DNA from: Rhodobacterales bacterium
GTDB lineage: Bacteria; Pseudomonadota; Alphaproteobacteria; Rhodobacterales; Rhodobacteraceae
Assembly: GCA_009992615.1 (NCBI GenBank)
Contig: JAACVA010000085.1
Span: 1 to 22,957 of the forward strand
Reading direction: 5' to 3'
DNA: 22,957 nt
The position numbers and the translations under genes are program-made. Under the pieces are notes generated by a model, which ran no database searches, was not told where the DNA came from, and saw nothing but the letters and a program-made list of their open reading frames with translations. How positions within the stretch are numbered: position 1 is the stretch's first letter; each line of letters opens with the position of its first letter. Below are positions 7,785 to 14,097 of the stretch, one piece after another.

Positions 7785-8963
7785 TCATCCCTTGGCCAGC
7801 GCGAACGCCGCCGCATGACGCCCCGCCCAGCGCCCCGTCGCCAGAGAGCCGGTAATCAGATAACCCCCGGTGGGCGCGTCCCAGTCGATCATTTCGCCGG
7901 CAACGAAAACACCCGGATGGGCGTACAGCATCAACGCGGCGTCCAGCGCGCCCGCTCCCACGCCTCCAACGGTGGAAATCGCCTCATCCAGCGGGCGCAG
8001 CCCGCTGTGCCGCAGCGGCAGCGCCTTGATCAGCGTGGCCAGGTGCGGGCCTTCCGGCAGGGGGCGGGCGAACTCTTGCAACAGGGCCAGGCGCGCCGGA
8101 TCAAGCCGCAGCGCCTTGCGTAAATGATTGCTCAGGCTGTCCTTGGCGCGGGGTCGCGCGATCCGTTCGGCGACCCGCGCAGCGCTCCAGTCGGGCATTA
8201 GGTCGAGGGTCAGCGGTATACCGGTACGCACCGCTGCCGACAGGCCATATATTCCGCCACCTTCCAGCCCGCGCGCCGAAATCACGAATTCGCCCCGGTG
8301 CACGACTGTCCCGGCCCGGATCGCCGTGCCTTTCACCGGAACCCCGAAGACCCGGGCCATGGCGGGCGACCAGTCCACCCCAAGCCCGGCGTTCGACGCG
8401 GCAAAGGGCACTGTCGCCACCCCCTGCCGTGCAACCAGGTCGCTCCAGACACCATCCGACCCCAGCCGCGCCCAGCTTGCCCCGCCCAGCGCCAGAACGC
8501 AGACATCGGGGGCAATCATCCGTGCACCCTCAGGCGTGTCAAAGGAAAATCCACCGCTCGACCAGCTGGTCCAGCGCCACCGGGTGCGCAAGTTTACGCC
8601 AAGCTGCCGCAGCTCGGCCAGCCACGCGCGCAACAGCGGCGATGCCTTCATCGCCACCGGAAACACCCGCCCGGTGCTGCCGGTGAAAATTTCCTGGCCC
8701 AGCCCGCGCGCCCAGTCCTGCACTGCGGTTGCGTCAAAGTCGCGCAAGGCGCCGGTGATCGGTGCCGCGCCGCCATAGTGATCGATCAGGGCATCGGTGG
8801 CTTCATCCCTTGTCAGGTTCAGACCGGACTTGCCCGCCATCAGAAATTTGCGCCCCACGGTCGGCATCTGTTCGGCCAGGATGACGCCCAGCCCGGCGCG
8901 CGCCAGTTCACCCGCCGCCATCAGCCCCGCCGGCCCGCCGCCGATCACCAGCGCCGTTTTCAT
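7785..8963 (-). CDS. NAD(P)/FAD-dependent oxidoreductase, BaiN/HI0933-type (TIGR03862-like) flavoprotein
   Basis: This 392-residue flavoprotein opens with a dinucleotide-binding motif, VIGGGPAGLMAAGELARAG (about 6-24), then GRKFLMAGKSGLNLT (about 38-52), the hallmark of the HI0933/BaiN family. The C-terminal FAD-binding segment, DAPTGGYLITGSLATGRW, is also present. I believe it fits the subgroup named TIGR03862, from memory. Its substrate is unknown. It starts 12 nt after the argC stop on the same strand, so it is probably cotranscribed with argC. No signal peptide or membrane helix is visible. Confidence 0.88.
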   Translation of the reverse strand: MKTALVIGGGPAGLMAAGELARAGLGVILAEQMPTVGRKFLMAGKSGLNLTRDEATDALIDHYGGAAPITGALRDFDATAVQDWARGLGQEIFTGSTGRVFPVAMKASPLLRAWLAELRQLGVNLRTRWRWTSWSSGGFSFDTPEGARMIAPDVCVLALGGASWARLGSDGVWSDLVARQGVATVPFAASNAGLGVDWSPAMARVFGVPVKGTAIRAGTVVHRGEFVISARGLEGGGIYGLSAAVRTGIPLTLDLMPDWSAARVAERIARPRAKDSLSNHLRKALRLDPARLALLQEFARPLPEGPHLATLIKALPLRHSGLRPLDEAISTVGGVGAGALDAALMLYAHPGVFVAGEMIDWDAPTGGYLITGSLATGRWAGRHAAAFALAKG

Positions 8964-8975
8964 CGGCGCAGCGCC

Positions 8976-9896
8976 CTAGACCAGTCCGCTGTCGGCAGGC
9001 AGCCCCAACATCAGGTTCAGGTTCTGCACCGCGGCCCCCGAGGCGCCCTTGCCCAGATTGTCGAGCGTCGCCGACAGCACCACCCGCCCCGTCGCCGCGT
9101 CACCCAGCACCGCCAGCTCCAGCCGGTTGGTGCCGTTCAGGGCCTGGGGCATTTCGCGTGCCGGATTGTCACCCAGCGCCCGGACGGAAACGAAACCTTC
9201 GCTGTAATGGTCTGCCAGCGCCGCGTGCAGATCGGTCATCAAGCCCGTGAACTGCTCCGGGTGCAACGGGATCTGCACCACCATGCCCTGTGCGAATTGA
9301 CCGACCGAGGGTACAAAGATCGGCAGAACGTCCAAATGGCCATAACGTCGGATCTCGGGCAGGTGCTTGTGCGCCTGGGTGGTGGCATAGATGAAACTGC
9401 CGGCCGCTTCGCCGTGTTCGAATTCCGCAATCATCGCCTTGCCACCGCCGGAATATCCCGAGATGCCGAAGATCGACACCGGCAGATTGGCCCCGATCAA
9501 CCCCGCCGCGCGCAGCGGGCGCAACAGCGCGATGGCGCAGGTGGAGTAACAGCCCGGGTTGCTGACCCGTGATGCAGCCGCCACCAGTGCCGCCTGACCT
9601 GCCGTCATTTCCGGGAAACCGAACACCCATGCGGGATCGACTCTGTGGGCGGTGCTGGCGTCGATCAGGCGGGTGTCGTGATCGGCGCACAGCGCCACGG
9701 CTTCGCGCGCGGCCTCGTCGGGCAGGCACAGAATCGCCACATCGGCCTCGGCCAATGCTGCGGCCCGCGCACCCGCATCCTTGCGCCGCGCCTCGGGCAA
9801 TGAGATCAGCGTCAGGTCGCGCCGCCCCATCAGGCGTTCGCGGATTTGCAACCCCGTCGTACCGACTTCGCCGTCGATGAAAACCTTCGCCGCCAT
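8976..9896 (-). CDS. argC: N-acetyl-gamma-glutamyl-phosphate reductase, short type
   Basis: This 306-residue enzyme reduces N-acetylglutamyl phosphate to the semialdehyde with NADPH in arginine synthesis. Evidence: an N-terminal Rossmann motif GEVGTTG (about 9-15), the catalytic cysteine in SNPGCYSTC (Cys116), SGYSGGGKAMI and AHKHLPEI. The length (near 310 residues, without the extra segments of the ~340-residue E. coli type) fits the second ArgC type found in many alphaproteobacteria. The start at 9896 is chosen because MAAKVFIDGE begins the fold and a GGGGGCGA site lies just upstream; the frame is open further up but the extra 29 residues look like translated non-coding sequence. Divergent from pncB, with an inverted repeat in between. 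Confidence 0.95.
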   Translation of the reverse strand: MAAKVFIDGEVGTTGLQIRERLMGRRDLTLISLPEARRKDAGARAAALAEADVAILCLPDEAAREAVALCADHDTRLIDASTAHRVDPAWVFGFPEMTAGQAALVAAASRVSNPGCYSTCAIALLRPLRAAGLIGANLPVSIFGISGYSGGGKAMIAEFEHGEAAGSFIYATTQAHKHLPEIRRYGHLDVLPIFVPSVGQFAQGMVVQIPLHPEQFTGLMTDLHAALADHYSEGFVSVRALGDNPAREMPQALNGTNRLELAVLGDAATGRVVLSATLDNLGKGASGAAVQNLNLMLGLPADSGLV

Positions 9897-9992
9897 TTTT
9901 CGCCCCCGTGCTGATCTGCCCAACCCGATAGCGCCGGGTCGCGGATTTGCCAAGCCGAATGGGCGGCACGCCTCGGTTCGCATGGAAAGAAT

Positions 9993-10014
9993 GAGTATTT
10001 ATGCAAAGAAGAAG
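9993..10014 (-). repeat. dispersed intergenic repeat copy (left arm)
   Basis: On the minus strand it reads CTTCTTCTTTGCATAAATAC and then TC, the core of the same element as 6530-6555. It lacks the GGTGT head of that copy. Confidence 0.65.
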
Positions 10015-10022
10015 CGACAGGC

Positions 10023-10048
10023 GGTGTTTCTTCTTTGTATAAATACTC
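10023..10048 (+). repeat. dispersed intergenic repeat copy (right arm)
   Basis: This 26-nt core is identical to 6530-6555 except for one A-to-T change. It is flanked by GGCGG (10020-10024, overlapping its head) and CCGCC (10054-10058), which could pair. Confidence 0.7.
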
Positions 10049-10141
10049 AATATCCGCCACTGATCGCCTACCCCACGCCGGGCCCTTGCCCCAACCCCCC
10101 GGCTGGTTCAAAAGAGACTGTGCCGTTCAAGGATTTGTCCC

Positions 10142-11434
10142 ATGGTCGATATTGCCACCCGTGTCTGGAACCACAAATGGAAGATCGATCCGATCGTCCG
10201 GTCCCTGATCGACACCGATTTCTACAAGCTGTTGATGTGCCAGTCGGTGTTTCGCAACAAGCCCGACACAAGGGTGACGTTTTCGCTGATCAACCGCACC
10301 ACATCCATCCGTCTGGCCGATCTGATCGACGAGGGTGAGTTGCGCGAACAGTTGGATCATATCCGGTCGCTGCGTCTCAGCCGGGGCGAAAACACATGGA
10401 TGCGTGGCAACACTTTTTACGGCAAGCGGCAGATGTTCACGCCCGAATTCATGGATTGGTTCGAGGCGCTGCGCCTGCCGCCCTATCATCTGGAAAAACG
10501 CGATGGACAGTATGAATTGACGTTCGAGGGCAAGTGGCCTGAAGTGATGCTGTGGGAAATCCCGGCCCTTGCAGTTCTGATGGAACTGCGGTCGCGCCGG
10601 GTGCTCGCGGGAATGGGGCGGTTTGAATTGCAGGTGCTCTATGCGCGGGCGATGACCAAGCTGTGGGAAAAGGTCGAAGCGCTGCGCGATGTGCCCGATC
10701 TGCGGTTGGCCGATTTTGGCACCCGACGGCGCCATTCTTTCCTGTGGCAGGACTGGTGTGTGCAGACAATGCAGGAAGGGCTGGGCGATAAATTCGTTGG
10801 CACCAGCAACTGTATGATCGCCAAGAAACGCGAGGTTGAGGCGATCGGAACCAACGCCCACGAATTGCCGATGGTCTATTCCGCGCTGGCGCAGGACGAC
10901 ACGGCGTTGCGGCAGGCGCCCTATGATGTGCTGGCCGACTGGCAGGAGGAACATGACGGCAACCTGCGGATCATCCTGCCCGATACCTATGGCAGTGCCG
11001 GGTTTCTGTCGGGCGCGCCCGACTGGCTGGCCGGGTGGACCGGCATCCGGATCGATTCCGGTGATCCGGCCACGGCGGCAGAAGCCGCAATCAAGTGGTG
11101 GCGGGAGCGGGGCGAAGATCCGCGTGAAAAGCTGGTGATCTTTTCCGATGGTCTGGATGTCGGGCGGATCATCCAGTTGCAGGCACAGTTCAACGGCCGG
11201 GTCCGGGTTTCGTTCGGCTGGGGCACCTTGCTGACCAATGATTTCCGCGGGTTGGTGCCGGACGATGGGCTGGCGCCGTTTTCGCTGGTCTGCAAGGCGG
11301 TCAGCGCCAACGGGCGACCGACGGTCAAGCTGTCGGACAACCCGAACAAGGCGATGGGGCCGGCACCAGAGATCGCGCGCTACAAGCGGGTGTTCGGCGT
11401 GGGGTCACAACAGGCCGAGGCTTTGGTCGTCTGA
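10142..11434 (+). CDS. pncB: nicotinate phosphoribosyltransferase
   Basis: This 430-residue enzyme converts nicotinate, PRPP and ATP to nicotinate mononucleotide in the NAD salvage pathway. The N-terminal signature LIDTDFYKLLMCQSV is clear (about 22-36). FGTRRRHS (about 192-199) and GTNAHE (about 236-241) follow; the His of GTNAHE is the phosphorylated histidine in the family. The phosphoribosyl site includes IRIDSGDP and IFSDGLD. Length is normal for bacterial PncB. The ATG at 10142 has AAGGA at 10129-10133 with 8-nt spacing. No nicotinamidase or other NAD gene is adjacent in this window. The long hairpin at 9992-10049 may lie in its promoter or 5' leader. Confidence 0.96.
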   Translation: MVDIATRVWNHKWKIDPIVRSLIDTDFYKLLMCQSVFRNKPDTRVTFSLINRTTSIRLADLIDEGELREQLDHIRSLRLSRGENTWMRGNTFYGKRQMFTPEFMDWFEALRLPPYHLEKRDGQYELTFEGKWPEVMLWEIPALAVLMELRSRRVLAGMGRFELQVLYARAMTKLWEKVEALRDVPDLRLADFGTRRRHSFLWQDWCVQTMQEGLGDKFVGTSNCMIAKKREVEAIGTNAHELPMVYSALAQDDTALRQAPYDVLADWQEEHDGNLRIILPDTYGSAGFLSGAPDWLAGWTGIRIDSGDPATAAEAAIKWWRERGEDPREKLVIFSDGLDVGRIIQLQAQFNGRVRVSFGWGTLLTNDFRGLVPDDGLAPFSLVCKAVSANGRPTVKLSDNPNKAMGPAPEIARYKRVFGVGSQQAEALVV

Positions 11435-11463
11435 AGCGTCGAAAACCCACGACAGCGGCCGGA

Positions 11464-11492
11464 TTGACGGTTTGCGGTGAGGGGGCTAAGCG
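11464..11492 (+). promoter_or_regulatory. candidate promoter for prmA
   Basis: TTGACG at 11464-11469, a 17-bp spacer, then TAAGCG at 11487-11492. The -35 is good and the -10 is poor. It lies in the 85-nt gap between pncB and prmA. Confidence 0.25.
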
Positions 11493-11519
11493 GACCCGAA
11501 CCCTGGACCGGAGGCCGAC

Positions 11520-12389
11520 ATGACCACATTCACCGCCCTGACAACCCTTGCCGATGGTGACAAGGCCCGCGATCTGGCTGAAATGCTGGAAGAAATGGAC
11601 CCGGCCCCTGAAGGGGTGGGTGTGTTCGAGATGGAAGACGGCTCGGGGCTGTGGGAGGTTGGCGGATATTTCACCGCACCGCCCGACGATGTAGCGCTGA
11701 GCCTGATGGCGGCCGCCTATGGTGCGCGGCCCTTCGCAGTCAGCGAACTGCCTGAAACCGATTGGGTGGCCAAGGTGCGGCGCGAACTGGTGCCGGTGCG
11801 CGCGGGGCGGTTCTTTGTCTATGGCAGCCACGATGCCGACAAGGTGCCGGATGTGGGTGTGCCGCTGTTGATCGAGGCGGCCATGGCCTTTGGCACTGGC
11901 CATCATGGCACGACCCTGGGCTGTTTGCGGGCGCTGGACCGGCTGATCGACGAAGGTGTCGAGGCGATGAACGTGGCCGATGTCGGCTGTGGAACGGCCG
12001 TTCTGGCGATGGCGGCGGCAGCGGTCTGGCCCCGGCGCGTGCTGGCAAGCGACATTGACCCGGTTGCGGTCGAGGTGGCCGAGGCAAACGCGGCGGTGAA
12101 CGGTTTGGCCGACCGGGTGATCTGTGTCGAGGCGGCGGGGTTTGACCACCCGACACTTGCGGCGGCGGCGCCGTTTGATCTGGTCTTTGCCAATATCCTG
12201 AAAGGGCCGCTGATCGACCTCGCGCCGGCGATGGCCGATTCGGTTGCGCCGGGCGGTCACATCATATTGTCCGGGCTGCTGGTCGAGCAGGCGGATGAGG
12301 TGATGTCGGTTTACAGCGCCAACGGGTTCGGCCTGCGTCACCGCGAAGACATTGGTGACTGGGCGACATTGACGATGACGCGCAGCTGA
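11520..12389 (+). CDS. prmA: ribosomal protein L11 methyltransferase
   Basis: This 289-residue SAM-dependent methyltransferase methylates lysines and the N-terminus of ribosomal protein L11. The PrmA motif AFGTGHHGTT is at about residues 123-132, the SAM-binding DVGCGT at about 154-159, the acidic SDIDP after beta-2, and NIL at about 225-227, the PrmA equivalent of the catalytic NPPY-type loop. The N-terminal ~100 residues correspond to the substrate-recognition domain. The start is supported by GGAGG a few bases upstream of the ATG. It lies 85 nt after pncB and may be cotranscribed or have its own promoter. The downstream gap to 12640 begins an AT-richer region. Confidence 0.95.
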   Translation: MTTFTALTTLADGDKARDLAEMLEEMDPAPEGVGVFEMEDGSGLWEVGGYFTAPPDDVALSLMAAAYGARPFAVSELPETDWVAKVRRELVPVRAGRFFVYGSHDADKVPDVGVPLLIEAAMAFGTGHHGTTLGCLRALDRLIDEGVEAMNVADVGCGTAVLAMAAAAVWPRRVLASDIDPVAVEVAEANAAVNGLADRVICVEAAGFDHPTLAAAAPFDLVFANILKGPLIDLAPAMADSVAPGGHIILSGLLVEQADEVMSVYSANGFGLRHREDIGDWATLTMTRS

Positions 12390-12639
12390 TTCCGTGCAGG
12401 TTGGGGAATGGGGCAGGGAAAAGGCACGGTTGCTTGGCCATTCGGTATTGGCTGTTTCCTTTTTTGACTCAATACGACAAAAAGGGCGGTATTGCGCGCG
12501 TGCAAAGTGATATTGCGGGGCGGTGCGGCCAATTTTCCGCCAATTTGGTTTCAATCCATTGCATCTGCCCTAATCCCGCCACATTCTGGGCTATAAATGG
12601 CCGGATCGGTGGGGGCCGATAGCGAATTGAGACACTGCC
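12390..12639 (+). promoter_or_regulatory. upstream region of small membrane gene A, with repeated TATTGCG blocks
   Basis: This 250-nt stretch has no gene. It contains TATTGGC at 12446, TATTGCG at 12490 and TATTGCG at 12511 in the same orientation, the last two 21 bp apart (about two helical turns). It also contains CCTTTTTTG and CAAAAAGG arms around 12459-12486 and two CCAATTT copies 11 bp apart (12529, 12540). TATAAA at 12592-12597 could be a -10 element, though no matching -35 is visible. These look like operator sites, but no regulator can be named. Confidence 0.3.
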
Positions 12640-12960
12640 ATGTCAATAATGATTTCCCAGACGGCGCGTTTGATTACCGTTAACAACGCCACCGTTGCCG
12701 GTGCCGCCGGAATGACCTTGATCAGCGATGGAATGGCGGTCGCGCGGGTGCGGCGCCCCGGTCAGACGACACTGGCCATCGCGCTGTGCGCCCTGATGGT
12801 TCTGAGCCTTGCAAAGGCAATGATGCTTCTTGCGATGGGCGAAGCCTTTTACAGTGCGGGTATCGCCGCATTGCAGGCAGGCAGCGTCGTTGACCATGCC
12901 GCTGCCTCGCTGATGCAGCTTGACGCCGTAACAACTGCCTTCGTCAGATTGCTGACCTGA
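12640..12960 (+). CDS. small single-pass membrane protein A, unknown function
   Basis: This 106-residue protein is not one I recognise. It has an N-terminal ~40-residue polar part, one hydrophobic helix at about residues 43-66 (LAIALCALMVLSLAKAMMLL) and a ~40-residue C-terminal part. It is paralogous to the protein at 13193-13543: both have DG near residue 30-36, an Arg-rich stretch, then AKA-M-L at the end of the helix, a conserved Gly and Tyr, and MQ-D--T near the C-terminus. The ATG at 12640 has no clear Shine-Dalgarno; later Met codons at 12649 and 12712 are alternatives. An AT-richer base composition than the flanking genes is noticeable. Confidence 0.7.
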   Translation: MSIMISQTARLITVNNATVAGAAGMTLISDGMAVARVRRPGQTTLAIALCALMVLSLAKAMMLLAMGEAFYSAGIAALQAGSVVDHAAASLMQLDAVTTAFVRLLT

Positions 12961-13032
12961 TCCGCAAGCGGCGCAGTTTTATCATTCCTTTATATTCCTG
13001 ATTTGACGCTATGGCGTGAAAAACATTGGTCT

Positions 13033-13092
13033 TTGGCCATTCCTGGCTGCTTTGAATGTTTGAATCCAATGGCGAACGATCAAGGAATTGAG
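13033..13092 (+). promoter_or_regulatory. upstream blocks shared with small membrane gene A
   Basis: TTGGCCATTC (13033-13042), TGGCTG (13044-13049), TTTGAATC (13059-13066) and GAATTGAG (13085-13092) recur in the same order upstream of gene A. There they are at 12434-12443, 12449-12454, 12463-12470 (one difference) and 12624-12631. This suggests that the duplication included regulatory DNA, with later insertion or deletion between the blocks. Confidence 0.4.
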
Positions 13093-13138
13093 TTACATTT
13101 GTGAAGATTGGAATAAAATCATCACCCATTTGCCTGAT

Positions 13139-13165
13139 GGCCAACGCAAAATTGTAATGTTGGCC
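13139..13165. repeat. inverted repeat in the leader of small membrane gene B
   Basis: GGCCAAC (13139-13145) and GTTGGCC (13159-13165) form a perfect 7-bp inverted repeat with a 13-nt spacer. The half-site centres are 20 bp apart. It ends 14 nt before the ribosome binding site, so it could be a protein-binding operator or an mRNA hairpin. Confidence 0.5.
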
Positions 13166-13179
13166 GGGGGAGATTTCAC

Positions 13180-13186
13180 AAGGAGG
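13180..13186 (+). promoter_or_regulatory. strong ribosome binding site of small membrane gene B
   Basis: AAGGAGG with 6-nt spacing to the ATG at 13193. It decides this start over an upstream TTG (13088) in the same frame. Confidence 0.85.
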
Positions 13187-13192
13187 CTTGTT

Positions 13193-13543
13193 ATGTCTTT
13201 TTCACCCAACCCGTCTTTTTCAAGGCGCAGTCGTCAAATTCTGCGCACCCGCCACAGAATTGTGCGTCGAGGTGGCGAATTTGAAATCGGGCCCGATGGA
13301 TTGCTTACAGTGCGGCCGCGGCGGGGTGGCACCGGCATTCCGTTTCGTGGGTTGTCCATCATATTTGTCCTGCTGTTCGGGGCAAAGGCCCTGATGTTGG
13401 TGCAGGATGGTGCGCAGACCTATGGCGAACGGGTTTCGAAGCTGGGCGAGGGGGGGGCGGTGGAGCAGGCGGGCGCATGGGTGATGCAGGCTGATCCCTT
13501 GACGGTGATGCTGGCGGAATATATTCGCCCGCTTCTGAAATAG
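13193..13543 (+). CDS. small single-pass membrane protein B, paralogue of protein A
   Basis: This 116-residue protein of unknown function has a very basic N-terminal part (many Arg in residues 10-45), one hydrophobic helix at about 51-70 (FRGLSIIFVLLFGAKALMLV) and a ~45-residue C-terminal part. The positive-inside rule suggests the N-terminus is cytoplasmic and the C-terminus periplasmic. It shares AKA-ML, a following Gly and Tyr, a Gly-x-x-Val block and MQ-D--T with protein A, so the pair looks like an old tandem duplication. The start is fixed by AAGGAGG. A strong hairpin terminator follows 17 nt after the stop. No enzyme motif is visible. Confidence 0.78.
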   Translation: MSFSPNPSFSRRSRQILRTRHRIVRRGGEFEIGPDGLLTVRPRRGGTGIPFRGLSIIFVLLFGAKALMLVQDGAQTYGERVSKLGEGGAVEQAGAWVMQADPLTVMLAEYIRPLLK

Positions 13544-13560
13544 CCGTGCCGTTAAACGAG

Positions 13561-13596
13561 AAAAGGCCGCCATGGGAAAACCCTTGGCGGCCTTTT
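13561..13596. terminator. bidirectional intrinsic terminator
   Basis: A 16-bp stem with one mismatch (13561-13576 with 13581-13596) and a 4-nt AAAA loop. It is flanked by A-run AAAA on the left and TTTTT on the right, so it has a U-run in both directions. It lies between the convergent small membrane gene B (stop at 13543) and the DUF1127 gene (stop at 13615). Confidence 0.93.
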
Positions 13597-13614
13597 TCGC
13601 TGGAGTGGTCTGAA

Positions 13615-13803
13615 TTACATACGGCTGATGTCACCACGGACGAGGCCGATATCGTCAAGCTCACGGTCAGTCAGGCGCGACAGCGATTTGCGGGTCACGC
13701 GCTGGTTGTTCCATGCGGCGACGGACGAGATCAGATTTGCAAAAAAACTGTTGTTGGTAGAACCGGCAACGGTGGAGGCGCGGTTTTGGTACAGGGTGGT
13801 CAT
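13615..13803 (-). CDS. DUF1127 domain-containing small protein
   Basis: This 62-residue protein ends in a clear DUF1127 (YjiS-like) domain: RKSLSRLTDRELDDIGLVRGDI at about residues 39-60, quoted here as RKSLSRLTDREL then DDIGLVRGDI. In this family the domain is short, Arg-rich and helical. In Rhodobacter sphaeroides the DUF1127 protein CcaF1 has been described as an RNA-binding factor affecting RNA turnover, and other members are linked to phosphate or carbon metabolism; the role here is unknown. The N-terminal ~35 residues are variable and Ser/Asn-rich. The ATG at 13803 has no obvious Shine-Dalgarno. It is terminated by the shared hairpin at 13561-13596 and is divergent from ruvC. Confidence 0.88.
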   Translation of the reverse strand: MTTLYQNRASTVAGSTNNSFFANLISSVAAWNNQRVTRKSLSRLTDRELDDIGLVRGDISRM

Positions 13804-13900
13804 TGGGGCGGCTTTCTAGGAGAATGAGTTGAAGCGATGCAGATTGCGCAAATAGTAGGCGGAATTGAAACACGCAACCGGGTGTCTTTGCATGGCCCCT

Positions 13901-13915
13901 ATGCGCGGCGCGCAT
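13901..13915. repeat. 15-bp palindrome ATGCGCGGCGCGCAT
   Basis: Perfect 7-bp arms around one central base, about 100 bp upstream of the DUF1127 start. It may be a regulator binding site. Confidence 0.45.
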
Positions 13916-14047
13916 GACGGTAATGTTCGGTAACCGCATGTAAATGTGTAAAAATATATTTAATCATTTTGCAGATGATCGGCGGTTTGCCGCCCTTGAA
14001 CCAACTGCCCTTGCGTCATCGGCGTTTTGCGGTGCCGCTTGGCCTGT

Positions 14048-14062
14048 GTTCGCGTTTCGTGC
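14048..14062 (+). promoter_or_regulatory. possible degenerate SOS (LexA) box upstream of ruvC
   Basis: GTTC-N7-GTGC, one base away from the GTTC-N7-GTTC direct repeat known for alphaproteobacterial LexA. It lies 35 nt before the ruvC start, a position suited to repression. A short degenerate motif like this can occur by chance. Confidence 0.25.
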
Positions 14063-14097
14063 TAAGACGCATTAAACCAACAAGAGCAGGACAGGCC

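Larger units (their letters stand above)
9992..10049. repeat. 22-bp inverted repeat (hairpin) made of two dispersed repeat copies
   Basis: The left arm (9992-10013) and the right arm (10028-10049) are reverse complements at 21 of 22 positions, with a 14-nt loop. The one mismatch (10003 against 10038) is a G-U pair in plus-strand RNA, so the full stem forms best in a pncB-direction transcript. It is 92 nt before the pncB start and 95 nt before the argC start. No T-run follows. Confidence 0.85.
13804..14097. promoter_or_regulatory. divergent regulatory region between DUF1127 gene and ruvC
   Basis: This 294-nt region carries no gene I can support; an open frame continuous with ruvC from 13969 looks spurious. 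It holds a 15-bp palindrome (13901-13915), an AT-rich tract (about 13938-13972), a GGCGG/CCGCC hairpin with a 4-nt loop (13981-13994) and an SOS-like site (14048-14062). Promoters for both flanking genes must lie here, but I cannot place them with confidence. Confidence 0.4.

Noticed and set aside
8298..9572. Plus-strand open frame of about 424 codons opposite the flavoprotein and argC
   Set aside because: Antisense to two well-supported genes; no recognisable domain.
9169..10050. Minus-strand frame starting inside the repeat near 10050
   Set aside because: It is in a different frame from argC and its N-terminus is only a translation of the dispersed repeat.
11325..12554. Minus-strand open frame of about 409 codons opposite pncB and prmA
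   Set aside because: Shadow frame; prmA has all its motifs on the other strand.
12592..12597. TATAAA as a full promoter or a sigma-54 site nearby
   Set aside because: No -35 at 16-18 bp spacing; the TTGG...TTGC pair has the wrong spacing for sigma-54.
13546..13827. Plus-strand frame of 93 codons over the terminator and DUF1127 gene
   Set aside because: It starts at the terminator stem and is antisense to a clear DUF1127 protein.
13969..14097. 43-codon upstream extension of ruvC
   Set aside because: No family resemblance and no Shine-Dalgarno; the family N-terminus and a ribosome site support 14098.
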